A stretch of DNA of 64,000 nucleotides from Streptomyces asoensis (GCF_013085465.1 NZ_CP049838.1:1364001-1428000); one strand, 5' to 3'. Positions 15,967-25,117 are shown, numbered from the stretch's first letter. The notes: generated from the sequence alone by a model not told the origin. A program made the numbers and translations.

Positions 15967-18414
15967 ATGGCACAGGGCACGGTCCAGGTGACGCACACCG
16001 GCACATCGAGGTGGCGGCGCCGCACGGGTGAGTACGCATCGCTCGCCGCCGCCCTGGAGGCCGCGGCCGAGGGTGACGTCCTCACCATCGCTCCCGGAAC
16101 CTATCGGGAGAACCTGGTCGTGGAGCGGTCGGTGACGCTGCGCGGCCCCGAGGGCTCCCCCGGTTCCGTGCGCCTCGCGCCCTTGGACGGGGTGCCGTTG
16201 ACCGTCCGCGCCTCGGCGGTGGTACAGGACCTGCACGTGGAGGGCCAGGACGCGGCCGCGCCCGCGGTGCTCGTCGAGGACGGCACACCGGAGCTGCTGG
16301 ACCTGAGGATCGTCACGCGGTCCGCGGCGGGCATCGAGGTGCGGGGCAGTGCCCGCCCGACGGTGCGGCGGTGCACCGTCGACAACCCGGCGGGCATCGG
16401 CATCGCCGTGGTCGACGGCGGCGGTGGGGTCTTCGAGGAGTGCGAGGTCGTCGCGGCGGGTCAGGCCGGCGTCTCGGTGCGCGGCGGCGCCCACCCCCGG
16501 CTGGAGCGCTGCCGGGTGCACCACACGTCGGGCGCGGGTCTGAGCGCGACCGGCGACAACTCCTCTTTGGAGGCGGTGGGCTGCGAGGTCTACGAGGTCA
16601 GGGGCAGCGGTGTCCAGATCACCGCCCGGGCCACCGCGCACCTCACCGACTGCGATGTGCACCGCACGACGTCCGACGGCGTCACGCTCGACACCGACGC
16701 CGTGCTCACCCTGGCCGACTGCCGTATCCACGACATCCCGGAGAACGCGGTCGACCTGCGTTCCCGTTCCGTACTGACGCTGACCCGCACGACGGTGCGT
16801 CAGTTCGGTCGCAACGGACTGTCGGTGTGGGACCCGGGCACGCGCGTGGACGCCAACCAGTGCGAGATCTTCGACAGCACCGGCGACTACCCGGCCGTCT
16901 GGGTCAGTGACGGCGCCACGGCGGTCCTCGACTCCTGCCGGGTGCACGACGTGCCCGACGCCCTGTTCGTCCTCGACCGGGGCTCCCGCGCGGACGTCGT
17001 GGACAGCGACCTGTCCCAGGTGCGCAACACGGCCGTGTCGGTGAGCGACGGGGCGACCGCCCAGCTCGACGACTGCCGGATCCGGGACGCGGCGACCGGC
17101 GCGTGGTTCCGCGACCACGGCAGCGGCGGCACCCTCAACAACTGCACCGTGGACAGCACCCAGACCGGCGTGATCGTCACCAAGGGCGCCGACCCCACCG
17201 TCGAGCGCTGCACCGTCGACTCCCCCGCCGAGGCCGGGTTCTATGTGTCGGCCGGCGGCCGTGGCACCTTCCTGAACTGCCGGGTGACGAACAGCGGCGG
17301 CTATGGCTTCCACGTGATAGACGGCAGTCGTACGACGCTGCGCAAGTGCCGTACGGAGCGCTGCGCGCGCGGCGGTTACGAGTTCGCCGACGCCGGGGCG
17401 GACGCGGGCACGGGCTCCGGTCCCGTGGTCGAGGACTGCACCAGCGACGAGAGCGCGGGCGTGCGGACACCCGGGGCCGCGGCGGCGCCGGAGACGGTGG
17501 TGCAGACGACCGCGCAGTCGGCGGGTCTGCTGGGCGTGGTTCCCGAGCAGCGGGTCACCGCGCCGGAGCCGCAGCGGGCCGCCGGTGGGCCGGAGACGTC
17601 GGTGCGGACCTCGAAGGACGTACTCGGCGAGTTGGACACGCTGGTGGGCCTGGAGAGCGTCAAGCGCGAGGTGCGGGCCCTCATCGACATGATCGAGGTG
17701 GGCCGGCGCCGTCAGCAGGCGGGGCTCAAGGCGGCGTCCGTCAAGCGCCATCTGGTCTTCACCGGCTCCCCCGGCACCGGCAAGACGACGGTCGCCCGCC
17801 TCTACGGCGAGATCCTCGCCGCCCTGGACGTGCTGGAGAAGGGCCATCTCGTCGAGGTGTCCCGCGTCGACCTGGTCGGCGAGCACATCGGCTCGACGGC
17901 GATCCGCACCCAGGAGGCCTTCCAACGGGCGCACGGCGGTGTGCTGTTCATCGACGAGGCGTACGCACTGTCGCCGGAGGACGCGGGCCGCGACTTCGGC
18001 AAGGAGGCCATCGACACCCTGGTGAAGCTGATGGAGGACCACCGGGACTCCGTGGTGGTCATCGTGGCGGGCTACACGGCGGAGATGGAGCGCTTCCTTT
18101 CGGTCAACCCCGGTGTGGCGTCCCGTTTCTCACGGACCATCACCTTCGGTGACTACGGCCCCGAAGAGCTGTTGCGGATCGTGGAACAGCAGGCCGAGGA
18201 GCACGAGTACCGGCTCGCTCAGGGCACCGCGGACGCTCTCCTGAAGTACTTCACGGAGCTCCCCAAGGGACCCGCCTTCGGCAACGGGCGTACCGCGCGC
18301 CAGACGTTCGAGGCGATGGTGGAGCGGCACGCCGGCCGGGTCGCCCAGGTGGCCGAGCCGAGCACGGACGACCTGACCTTGCTGTACGCGGAGGACCTGC
18401 CCGAGCTGCCCTGA
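15967..18414 (+). CDS. Parallel beta-helix protein fused to CbxX/CfxQ-type AAA+ ATPase
   Basis: The 815-residue protein is a two-part fusion. Residues about 20-490 are repeating beta-helix coils with regular short strands and recurring C-x-V/I-H and DG/GA turns, as in the right-handed parallel beta-helix (CASH/NosD-like) family. After a linker, residues about 555-815 form an AAA+ domain of the CbxX/CfxQ group, which includes type VII secretion EccA and CbbX. It has Walker A GSPGTGKTT (about 600-608), Walker B GVLFIDEAYAL (about 658), and sensor-like NPGVASRFSRTITF. No signal peptide is seen, so it is probably cytoplasmic. The ATPase may remodel a partner bound by the helix. ATG 15967 begins MAQGTVQ. 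It ends 5 bases from the convergent membrane hydrolase gene. Confidence 0.85.
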   Translation: MAQGTVQVTHTGTSRWRRRTGEYASLAAALEAAAEGDVLTIAPGTYRENLVVERSVTLRGPEGSPGSVRLAPLDGVPLTVRASAVVQDLHVEGQDAAAPAVLVEDGTPELLDLRIVTRSAAGIEVRGSARPTVRRCTVDNPAGIGIAVVDGGGGVFEECEVVAAGQAGVSVRGGAHPRLERCRVHHTSGAGLSATGDNSSLEAVGCEVYEVRGSGVQITARATAHLTDCDVHRTTSDGVTLDTDAVLTLADCRIHDIPENAVDLRSRSVLTLTRTTVRQFGRNGLSVWDPGTRVDANQCEIFDSTGDYPAVWVSDGATAVLDSCRVHDVPDALFVLDRGSRADVVDSDLSQVRNTAVSVSDGATAQLDDCRIRDAATGAWFRDHGSGGTLNNCTVDSTQTGVIVTKGADPTVERCTVDSPAEAGFYVSAGGRGTFLNCRVTNSGGYGFHVIDGSRTTLRKCRTERCARGGYEFADAGADAGTGSGPVVEDCTSDESAGVRTPGAAAAPETVVQTTAQSAGLLGVVPEQRVTAPEPQRAAGGPETSVRTSKDVLGELDTLVGLESVKREVRALIDMIEVGRRRQQAGLKAASVKRHLVFTGSPGTGKTTVARLYGEILAALDVLEKGHLVEVSRVDLVGEHIGSTAIRTQEAFQRAHGGVLFIDEAYALSPEDAGRDFGKEAIDTLVKLMEDHRDSVVVIVAGYTAEMERFLSVNPGVASRFSRTITFGDYGPEELLRIVEQQAEEHEYRLAQGTADALLKYFTELPKGPAFGNGRTARQTFEAMVERHAGRVAQVAEPSTDDLTLLYAEDLPELP

Positions 18415-18419
18415 TCCGC

Positions 18420-20774
18420 TCAGGTGCGCTGCACGGGCAGCTCCGGTCGCAGCCGTCCCAGCAGCATCTCGCGCTCCTCCGCGAACGCCGGGTCGGCCTG
18501 GTAGTCGGAGTGGCCCAAAATGGGCGCGGGCAGCGGGTGTTCCTCGGTGCGGCCGTACGCCAGCGGGTCCGCGAGGGGCTCGCGGTCCACCTGGGGGCCG
18601 CAGTCGTCGCCGGACAGCCGGACCGGGCCGCCGATGGGGTCGGTGAGCCGGTACAGATTGCGCCAGCAGGCGATGTCCTCGTGCAGGGCGGCGAGCGCGG
18701 CCGGGCCGAAGTGGGCCGGGAACCAGCGGCCGTAGAGGCGCTCGATCGGGGAGCCGTAGGTGAGCAGGGCGACCCGTTTTCGGTCGGAGGGTTTCAGCTG
18801 CCAGGCCGCGGCGGCCGCGAGGACGCTGCCCTGGGAGTGACCGGAGATCACCAGACGTCCACCCGTGGCGCGCGTCCAACTGGCCATCCGCCAGGTCAGG
18901 TCGGGGACCGCGCGCTCGGCGTAGCAGGGCGGGGCGAAGGGATGCGCGGCGCGCGGCCAGAAGGTGCCGACGTCCCAGAGGATGCCGATCGTGCGCCGCG
19001 CGGAGGGGTCCTTGTAGGCACGCCGGCCCCAGGTGACGAAGAGTACGAAGCCGAGGCCGATGAGCCAGGAGCCCATCGCCTGTGCGGTCTGGGCGGCTCC
19101 CTGGACGAAGGACTGGGCGCCGTCCGTGGCGCGGACCGGGGTCTTCCCGGTGCCGAAGGCGCCGACGAGCGCGCCCGCGCCCAGGAGCAGGGTCGCGGTG
19201 GAGACGACGGCGACGAGGAGCGGGCCCCGGTCGGTGAGCGTGGCCATCGCGCGGGCGCGGGCGATGCGACGGGTGCGGGCCGGGTCGCCGGGCCCGACCC
19301 CGTACTCGCGGCCCACCGCGTCCTGCTCGGCCCGGGTGAGCAGCCAGGTCTGCCGGCCGAGCAGTCCGCACAGCGCCAACAGGACGACGAGCAGCACGGG
19401 AATGACGGACGCCTGCCAGGTCAGGAGCACGGGCGGTCCGTCGAGGAAGGTCCCGGTGCCGTCCAGCCAGTCCGACACTCGCTGCGACACCCCGCCGGAC
19501 ATCACTCCGCCGAGCGCACAGGCCAGCATCGCGACCGCCGGCCCGCCGAGCCCGCGCAGGGCGCAGCGCTCCTGCTGGACGAGTTGAACCCGCTCGACGG
19601 CGGTGGCCCCGCTCGAGTCCGCCGGCGCGGAGCGCTCCCGTGGGCAGTGGTGCAGGACGCGGGCGACGACCGCGAGGGCGATCACCAGGGCGCCCTGGGC
19701 GAGGGCGAGGCCGCCGAAGGTCGCGTCACCGGGGAGCCGTCCCTCGGAGTGCCAGCCGGGGCGCTCCCACCCGGCGTACACCAGGGTGAGGGCGAGCAGG
19801 ACGAGGGCGGCCAGCGGCAGCCGGTGGACGAGGTGCGCGTCGATGCGGCGGTCGAGGCGGTGCTCGCTGCGGCCCCGGCGGCACACCACCCACACCGTGG
19901 CCAGCGCGCCCGCCACCAGGGACGCCTCCAGCAGTCGGCCGAGCCCGTCGAGGAGGGCGGGGCCGCCGGGTCGGCGGTCCTGGCGTACGGCCGCCGTACC
20001 GACCGCCGCGGCCACGGTGAGCAGTCCCGCCGCGGTGTGTGCCGCGCGCAGGCGGGCCACCAGGCGGCGCCCGTACCAGAAGCCGGGCCGGCGGAGTGCC
20101 GTGTGACCAGGGCCGTTCTCGGGTTCGGACGCGCGGTCGAGGGGTTCCTGGGACTCGTACGCCCGCCAGGTGCGGTGGGACAGGTACCAGAGGAGGCCGA
20201 CGAGGGCGGTCGGGACCAGGGCGGCGAGGGCGAGCCGGCGGCCGGGCAGGCTCCACCAGCCGCCGTCGGAGACCGCCGGCGAGAGGAAGCCGAGCCAGGA
20301 GTGACGCTCGGCGCACGCGGTCGTGCCCGCGCACTGCCAGGCGGTCAGGTCGAGGGCGACCTCGCAGGCCGCGGCGACGAGCAGCACCGTCAGGCTCAGC
20401 GCCGCGAGCCGCACGAGCAGCCCGTACAGACGCACCGCGCGGATGCCCTCCCGGGCGGCGGGGCGCATCCAGTGGGCGAGGTTGACGACCATGAACGGCA
20501 GCAGCAGGAGCCACAGGGCGCGGGTGCCGTTGCCGGAGGTGAGGTTGGACCACACATAGGCCTCGGGAACCGGGGCGTCGCGGCCGCGGTCGTCGGCGGG
20601 GCCGGTGTCCGCGGTGACGTCGTCGGCACGCCGGAACACGGCGGCCGTGTCGTCGCCGGTGATCCGCACCGTGCGCGGATCGTTGAGCATCTTCTCGGGC
20701 GTGGCGCCACCCACGCCGTGGACCAGGAGTTCCAGGGCCGTTCTGTCCGCTGAGGCACGTTCCACTGTTCGCAC
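18420..20774 (-). CDS. Large multi-pass membrane protein with alpha/beta hydrolase motif
   Basis: The 784-residue protein begins with a soluble segment, LELLVHGVGG, resembling the HG oxyanion motif of lipases. Six or more membrane helices spread over about 90-580 follow, and then a C-terminal hydrolase core with LVISGHSQGSVL, in which the serine of GHSQG (about Ser647) is the predicted nucleophile. A SYxPIERLYGRWFP stretch and a late histidine (HSDYQ) are also seen. It looks like a membrane-bound serine hydrolase of unknown substrate. GTG 20774 is only 2 bases from GGGGGA, so GTG 20765 may be the true start. Confidence 0.7.
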   Translation of the reverse strand: MRTVERASADRTALELLVHGVGGATPEKMLNDPRTVRITGDDTAAVFRRADDVTADTGPADDRGRDAPVPEAYVWSNLTSGNGTRALWLLLLPFMVVNLAHWMRPAAREGIRAVRLYGLLVRLAALSLTVLLVAAACEVALDLTAWQCAGTTACAERHSWLGFLSPAVSDGGWWSLPGRRLALAALVPTALVGLLWYLSHRTWRAYESQEPLDRASEPENGPGHTALRRPGFWYGRRLVARLRAAHTAAGLLTVAAAVGTAAVRQDRRPGGPALLDGLGRLLEASLVAGALATVWVVCRRGRSEHRLDRRIDAHLVHRLPLAALVLLALTLVYAGWERPGWHSEGRLPGDATFGGLALAQGALVIALAVVARVLHHCPRERSAPADSSGATAVERVQLVQQERCALRGLGGPAVAMLACALGGVMSGGVSQRVSDWLDGTGTFLDGPPVLLTWQASVIPVLLVVLLALCGLLGRQTWLLTRAEQDAVGREYGVGPGDPARTRRIARARAMATLTDRGPLLVAVVSTATLLLGAGALVGAFGTGKTPVRATDGAQSFVQGAAQTAQAMGSWLIGLGFVLFVTWGRRAYKDPSARRTIGILWDVGTFWPRAAHPFAPPCYAERAVPDLTWRMASWTRATGGRLVISGHSQGSVLAAAAAWQLKPSDRKRVALLTYGSPIERLYGRWFPAHFGPAALAALHEDIACWRNLYRLTDPIGGPVRLSGDDCGPQVDREPLADPLAYGRTEEHPLPAPILGHSDYQADPAFAEEREMLLGRLRPELPVQRT

Positions 20775-20800
20775 TTCCCCCGTGACACGCCTTCGACATG

Positions 20801-20814
20801 TGTCCGTGCGGACA
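20801..20814. promoter_or_regulatory. Inverted repeat upstream of membrane hydrolase
   Basis: TGTCCG (20801-20806) and CGGACA (20809-20814) form a perfect 6-bp inverted repeat with a 2-base centre. It lies 27 bases upstream of the membrane hydrolase start and about 230 bases before the divergent DeoR gene. It could be an operator. No binding protein can be named. Confidence 0.35.
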
Positions 20815-21046
20815 TAAGGATCGCCACTTCACAGGCTTGATACACCTCCCGTCACGGAACCTCCCCGGACCGCGTGAGGAACGCCCACGCCACGCAGGAG
20901 TGGCATGCACGCGTCGGGGTGGTGGACCAGCTGTGAGCAAGCCGTGCGAGGATGGGACGCCCCCGCACCCGAATCGGCGAGAATGGCCTCGTCGGAGCAG
21001 GTGAACGGGCCTGTCGGACGGGTTGAGGGAAAGGACCGGAGCGTAC

Positions 21047-21877
21047 GTGAGTGAGAATCAGAACCTCCTCGCGGAGCAGCGCCGCGCCCTGATCCTGGAC
21101 GAGGTACGCCGCCGGGGCGGCGTACGGGTCAACGAGCTGACCCGCAAGCTCGGCGTGTCGGACATGACCGTGCGCCGCGACCTGGACGCGCTGGCGCGCC
21201 AGGGTGTCCTGGAGAAGGTGCACGGCGGCGCGGTGCCGGTCGTGGAGGCGAGCACCCACGAGCCGGGCTTCGAGGCGAAGTCGGGTCTGGAGCTGACCGC
21301 CAAGGAGGACATCGCGAAGGCGGCGGCGGAACTCGTCGCCCCGGGCAGCGCGATCGCGCTGTCGGGCGGTACGACGACGTACGCGCTGGCGCATCATCTG
21401 GTGGACGTGCCGGATCTGACCGTGGTGACCAACTCGGTGCGTGTGGCCGACGTCTTCCACGTGGCGCAGCGGACCTCGGGCCCCCGGCAGGGCGCGGCCA
21501 CGGTCGTGCTGACCGGCGGGGTGCGCACGCCGTCCGACTCGCTGGTGGGTCCGGTCGCCGACCAGGCCATCGCGGCGCTCCACTTCGACGTGCTGTTCCT
21601 CGGGGTGCACGGGATATCGGCCGAGGCCGGTCTGTCGACGCCGAACCTCGCGGAGGCCGAGACCAACCGGCGCCTGGTGCAGTCGGCGCGCCGGGTCGTG
21701 GTGGTCGCGGACCACACCAAGTGGGGTGTGGTGGGCCTGAGTTCGTTCGCGGCGCTGGAGCAGGTCGACACGCTGGTCACGGACGCGGGGCTGCCGGAGA
21801 CGGCGCGCGTGGAGGTCTCCGAGCATCTGCGGCGGCTGGTGGTCGCGGGCGAGCCCGGTGAGGGTACAGACATCTGA
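21047..21877 (+). CDS. DeoR/GlpR-family transcriptional regulator
   Basis: The 276-residue regulator has the DeoR helix-turn-helix at residues about 8-60 (RRGGVRVNELTRKLGVSDMTVRRDLDAL, then LEKVHGGAV). It is followed by the DeoR C-terminal sugar-phosphate-sensing domain with GGTTTYALA, VVTNSVRVADV, a TGGVRTPSDSLVGP stretch and VVVADHTKWG. This family responds to phosphorylated sugars. GGAG lies 5 bases before GTG 21047. The next gene is an SRPBCC protein 55 bases downstream. No sugar-pathway gene is adjacent, so its target is unknown. Confidence 0.9.
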   Translation: MSENQNLLAEQRRALILDEVRRRGGVRVNELTRKLGVSDMTVRRDLDALARQGVLEKVHGGAVPVVEASTHEPGFEAKSGLELTAKEDIAKAAAELVAPGSAIALSGGTTTYALAHHLVDVPDLTVVTNSVRVADVFHVAQRTSGPRQGAATVVLTGGVRTPSDSLVGPVADQAIAALHFDVLFLGVHGISAEAGLSTPNLAEAETNRRLVQSARRVVVVADHTKWGVVGLSSFAALEQVDTLVTDAGLPETARVEVSEHLRRLVVAGEPGEGTDI

Positions 21878-21932
21878 AGGGCCTGCGGCTAGGGTGGCGC
21901 ACCCGTTTCCTCGCCATGAGGAGGTTGCGCGC

Positions 21933-22403
21933 ATGGCTCACCGGTTGCGCCCCGAAGGGCTCTCGTTCGTCGAGACCGCTCCTGTACGGCTGGTTTTCGC
22001 TCGGGAGGTGTCCGCTCCCCCTGAGGTCGTCTTCCGCGCCCTCGCCGAGGACGTGTCCGGCTGGGCGGAGTGGTTCCCGGCCGTGACGTCCGTCCAGCCC
22101 CTGGACGACGGCGCGGGGCGCGACGTACGACTCAGGGGCGGCACGCGTTTCCGGGAGACCGTGCTCGTGGCGAAGGAGCCGGAGCTCTACGCCTACCGCG
22201 TGGACGTGACCAACGCGCCGGGCGTCCGGGCGCTGGTCGAGGAGTGGCGGCTGTCGCCGGCCGGGGCGGGGACGCGGGTGCAGTGGACGTTCGCCGCCGA
22301 CGGCAACGGGGCGTTCCGGGCGGTCCTGCGGCTGGCGCGGGCCGGTCTGGGGCGGTCGTTCCGGGACGCGGTGACGAAGCTGGACCGCCGGCTGACCCCG
22401 TGA
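21933..22403 (+). CDS. SRPBCC-family (polyketide cyclase/dehydrase-like) protein
   Basis: The 156-residue protein has the START/SRPBCC pattern. The first strand VRLVFAREVSAPPEVVFRALAED is followed by WAEWFPAVTSVQPLDD, a beta-rich middle and a long C-terminal helix with LGRSFRDAVTKLDRRL. The fold binds hydrophobic ligands. In this sequence type no catalytic residues can be assigned. A strong GAGGAGG lies 8-9 bases before ATG 21933. It could be co-transcribed with the DeoR gene upstream. Confidence 0.82.
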   Translation: MAHRLRPEGLSFVETAPVRLVFAREVSAPPEVVFRALAEDVSGWAEWFPAVTSVQPLDDGAGRDVRLRGGTRFRETVLVAKEPELYAYRVDVTNAPGVRALVEEWRLSPAGAGTRVQWTFAADGNGAFRAVLRLARAGLGRSFRDAVTKLDRRLTP

Positions 22404-22440
22404 GGGCCCCGGCCCGTCCGCGGGCGGCGCGTACCGGAGG

Positions 22441-23565
22441 TCAGGCCGGCCACACGCCTGTGGCCAGCAGCGATTCGATCGCGGTGGTGTACGGGGCGAT
22501 GTCCAGGCCCTGCTCGGCGAGCCAGGCGTCGGAGTAGTACTTGTCGAGGTAGCGGTCGCCCGGGTCGCACAGCAGGGTGACCACGCTGCCGCGATGTCCG
22601 TCGGCCACCATCTCGGCGACGATCTTCAACGCGCTCCACAGTCCGGTGCCGGTCGAGCCGCCCGCCTTGCGGCCGATGGCCCGTTCCAGGGCGCGTACGG
22701 CGGCGACGCTGGCGGCGTCCGGGACTTTCATCATCCGGTCGACGGCACCGGGCACGAAGCTGGGTTCCATGCGCGGCCGTCCGATGCCCTCGATGCGTGA
22801 GCCGCAGTCGCAGGTGACGTCCGGATCGCCGGTGGTCCAGCCTTCGAAGAAGCACGAGTTCTCGGGGTCGGCGACGCAGATGCGGGTGTTGCGCTGCGTG
22901 TAGTGAACGTACCGGGCGAGGGTCGCGGAGGTGCCGCCGGTGCCGGCCGTGGCCACGATCCAGGCGGGCTCCGGGAACCGCTCCCACTCCAGTTGGCGGA
23001 AGATGGATTCGGCGATGTTGTTGTTCCCGCGCCAGTCCGTGGCCCGTTCGGCGTAGGTGAACTGGTCCATGTAGTGACCGCCGCTGTCCGTCGCGAGGCG
23101 GGCCGACTCCTCGTACATCGTGCGGGAGTCGTCGACGAAGTGGCACTGGCCGCCGTGGAACTCGATCAGGCGGATCTTCTCGGCGCTCGTCGTGCGCGGC
23201 ATGACCGCGATGAAGGGCACGCCGATCAGCTTGGCGAAGTACGCCTCGGAGACGGCCGTCGAACCGCTGGACGCCTCGATCACCGGACGGCCCGGCCGGA
23301 TCCAGCCATTGCACAGGCCGTAGAGGAAGAGCGAGCGGGCGAGTCGGTGCTTGAGGCTGCCGGTGGGGTGGGTCGACTCGTCTTTGAGATACAGGTCGAT
23401 GCCCCACTTCTCGGGAAGCGGGAAGCGCAGCAGATGGGTGTCGGCCGAGCGGTTGGCGTCGGCCTGGACCTTGCGGACGGCTTCTTTCAGCCAGTCGCGG
23501 TAGGCGGTGTCGCTGCGGTCGACGTCGAGGGTGGCGCCGGTCCTGCTCTGCTGGGGGGTGGTCAC
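22441..23565 (-). CDS. PLP-dependent cysteine synthase-family enzyme (Cds1-like cysteine desulfhydrase)
   Basis: The 374-residue fold type II PLP enzyme has the Schiff-base lysine Lys72 in [10 protein letters not shown], the phosphate/substrate loop ASSGSTAVS and a glycine-rich loop [13 protein letters not shown]. It is longer than CysK (about 310) and carries the [11 protein letters not shown] segment seen in the actinobacterial Cds1 group, which includes mycobacterial L-cysteine desulfhydrase releasing H2S, pyruvate and ammonia. A role in cysteine breakdown is the best guess; beta-replacement activity is possible. The GTG start at 23565 follows GGAGC. A 30-codon upstream frame ends on the start codon, as noted in the upstream region. 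Confidence 0.8.
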   Translation of the reverse strand: MTTPQQSRTGATLDVDRSDTAYRDWLKEAVRKVQADANRSADTHLLRFPLPEKWGIDLYLKDESTHPTGSLKHRLARSLFLYGLCNGWIRPGRPVIEASSGSTAVSEAYFAKLIGVPFIAVMPRTTSAEKIRLIEFHGGQCHFVDDSRTMYEESARLATDSGGHYMDQFTYAERATDWRGNNNIAESIFRQLEWERFPEPAWIVATAGTGGTSATLARYVHYTQRNTRICVADPENSCFFEGWTTGDPDVTCDCGSRIEGIGRPRMEPSFVPGAVDRMMKVPDAASVAAVRALERAIGRKAGGSTGTGLWSALKIVAEMVADGHRGSVVTLLCDPGDRYLDKYYSDAWLAEQGLDIAPYTTAIESLLATGVWPA

Positions 23566-23962
23566 GGCGGGGCTCCTTCAGGCTTCGCGCCGACGGTGGT
23601 CCGCGCGGCCGACACACCGATCATAAGCACCAGCCGCACGCTTCTCACCTGCATAAACACACCTTTGAGAGCCTCAAAGGCGGCCCTGGGGGGCGGCTTT
23701 GGGCGCGCGGGGGCGCATTCCCGCGAATGCTCCGGACGGGTACCGCCGAGGCGTCGTGCGCACTGGTGCTCTACGCCGGGCGCGGGCAGACTGCACCGGG
23801 TCGGGCGATGGTCCGGGCGGGGTGATGACGCCGGTCCGGACGCGGGTCCCGGACGGGGGCGCACACTGGATCGAGGACGGGTTCGATCACGACGCGGGCT
23901 GGATCACGACCCACGCGGGTGCACGGTTCGGCTCGCCCAGGCACACAAGGGGGCGGGGAGGC
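23566..23962. other. Divergent intergenic region upstream of the cysteine-desulfhydrase-like gene
   Basis: This 397-base gap separates a leftward and a rightward gene and holds no gene I can support. On the minus strand, a short frame from an ATG at about 23652 encodes MQVRSVRLVLMIGVSAA and onward, 30 codons in all. Its TGA overlaps the PLP enzyme's GTG start, so a translated leader is possible. It lacks cysteine codons and a good ribosome-binding site. The 23662-23680 palindrome is annotated separately. Confidence 0.4.
23662..23680. promoter_or_regulatory. Perfect palindrome, probable operator
   Basis: CCTTTGAG (23662-23669) and CTCAAAGG (23673-23680) form a perfect inverted repeat with centre AGC. 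It is about 100 bases upstream of the PLP enzyme start and is the only strong dyad in this gap. It has the size of a dimeric repressor or activator site. No regulator gene is next to it. Confidence 0.45.
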
Positions 23963-24286
23963 ATGGCGGAGCCGGAGTTCACGGCCACGGGCGTGCGCAT
24001 CGGCAAGCGGCTGCGTTCGCTCACCCGAGCCGGCCAGGTCCGGATCAACGACGGCAGGCTGGAGCTGCTGACCAGCTACGGCAGCGAGATCGACAGCGCG
24101 CCCGTGCAGGCGGTCCGCGCCTCCAGGCCCTGGTTCGCGCCGGAGGACCGGGCACTGGCCGACCTCAACGGCAAGCGGTATCTGCTGACCCTCGGCGACC
24201 ACGACCCGGCGCCGGGCGAACCGGGGCCACCCGCGGCGCGCCGCTTCATCGAGGCCGTGCGCAGGGCGGCGGGGCGCGGCGGCTGA
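23963..24286 (+). CDS. Small conserved-looking protein of unknown function
   Basis: I do not recognise this 107-residue protein. It has a basic N-terminal segment (GVRIGKRLRSLTRAGQVRI), a beta-like stretch DGRLELLTSYGSEID, then RASRPWFAPEDRALADLNGKRYLLTLGDHDP, and a basic tail. No signal peptide or membrane helix is seen. GGGGAGG lies directly before ATG 23963 (MAEPEF). An upstream frame extends further but lacks a good start. Codon use is normal for the region, which supports a real gene. Confidence 0.65.
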   Translation: MAEPEFTATGVRIGKRLRSLTRAGQVRINDGRLELLTSYGSEIDSAPVQAVRASRPWFAPEDRALADLNGKRYLLTLGDHDPAPGEPGPPAARRFIEAVRRAAGRGG

Positions 24287-24499
24287 GCCGGCGCCGATGA
24301 GGCCGGACGGGTGGCCGGGCCGACGCGAGTTGCGGCACCGCTGCCACTGCGCCACTCTGGTCTCACGTCACTCTGGGTTTACCGGCGATAACGCTGCGAA
24401 CCAGCCCGCCGGCCACGACAGCAGGCGGCCGCCTTGCGCAGACGCTCTGCTCGATCCGAATCCCGTGTTCTTCCGGACCTAAGTCGGGGAGTCGCAGCC

Positions 24500-25036
24500 G
24501 TGATCACCAACCCGAACAGGCACTGCACGGTCGAGCTTCAGGCCCTGCCGTCGCGGATCGGCCAGGTCCGCAGAATCGTATCGGCGCAGTTGCGCTACTG
24601 GCATATGGATCCGCTGATAGACCGCGCCGCGCTCGGTGTGACGGAGCTGTTGACCAACGTCCACCTGCACGCGCAGCCCGACAAGCTGTGCGTCGTGGAG
24701 ATGGAGCTGCTGCTCGACCGGCTCACCGTCTCCGTGCGCGACCACGACCCGCGCCTGCCGGTGGTGGGGGTCGTCGACGACGAGGCGCTCGCCACCTGTG
24801 GGCGCGGCCTGGCCATGGTGGCGGCGGTGAGCGAGAGCTGGGGCGCCCGGCCGGACGGCGAATCCGGCAAGGTCGTGTGGTTCACGCTGCCCGCCCCTGT
24901 CGCCACCCGCGAGCTGTCGGCGCGTCCGCCGCGTCGTACGCCCCGGGAGCAGGCCCCGCCGCGGTTCACGGAGGTCGTCTCCGTCGACGACCTGCGGCCC
25001 GCACATGCCCCCGCCCGGTCGGCCGTCGTCGGCTGA
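24500..25036 (+). CDS. RsbW-like ATP-binding regulatory kinase (GHKL fold)
   Basis: The 178-residue protein is a small histidine-kinase-like ATPase of the anti-sigma-factor type that is abundant in Streptomyces. Visible elements are the N-box-like ALGVTELLTNVHLHA, the VSVRDHDPRLP strand, and GRGLAMVAAVSESWGARP before the final strand GKVVWFTLP. A 50-residue basic tail follows. Such proteins bind anti-sigma antagonists or sigma factors, and no partner gene is adjacent. GTG 24500 has GGGGAG 8 bases upstream. It converges with the ABC operon to the right. Confidence 0.85.
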   Translation: MITNPNRHCTVELQALPSRIGQVRRIVSAQLRYWHMDPLIDRAALGVTELLTNVHLHAQPDKLCVVEMELLLDRLTVSVRDHDPRLPVVGVVDDEALATCGRGLAMVAAVSESWGARPDGESGKVVWFTLPAPVATRELSARPPRRTPREQAPPRFTEVVSVDDLRPAHAPARSAVVG

Positions 25037-25097
25037 CCGGGCGGTGACGTCACCTTCGGGGCGTTGGCCCTGGGCCGCGGTGACCGGTCCCTGGGAA

Positions 25098-25116
25098 GTA
25101 CGCCGTTCGGGCGTAC
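25098..25116 (-). terminator. Stem-loop after the ABC operon
   Basis: GTACGCC (25098-25104) pairs perfectly with GGCGTAC (25110-25116) around a 5-base loop. The hairpin begins directly after the permease stop codon, so it is placed to end the leftward ABC operon. No U-tract follows, as is common in Streptomyces. Confidence 0.45.
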
Positions 25117-25117
25117 G

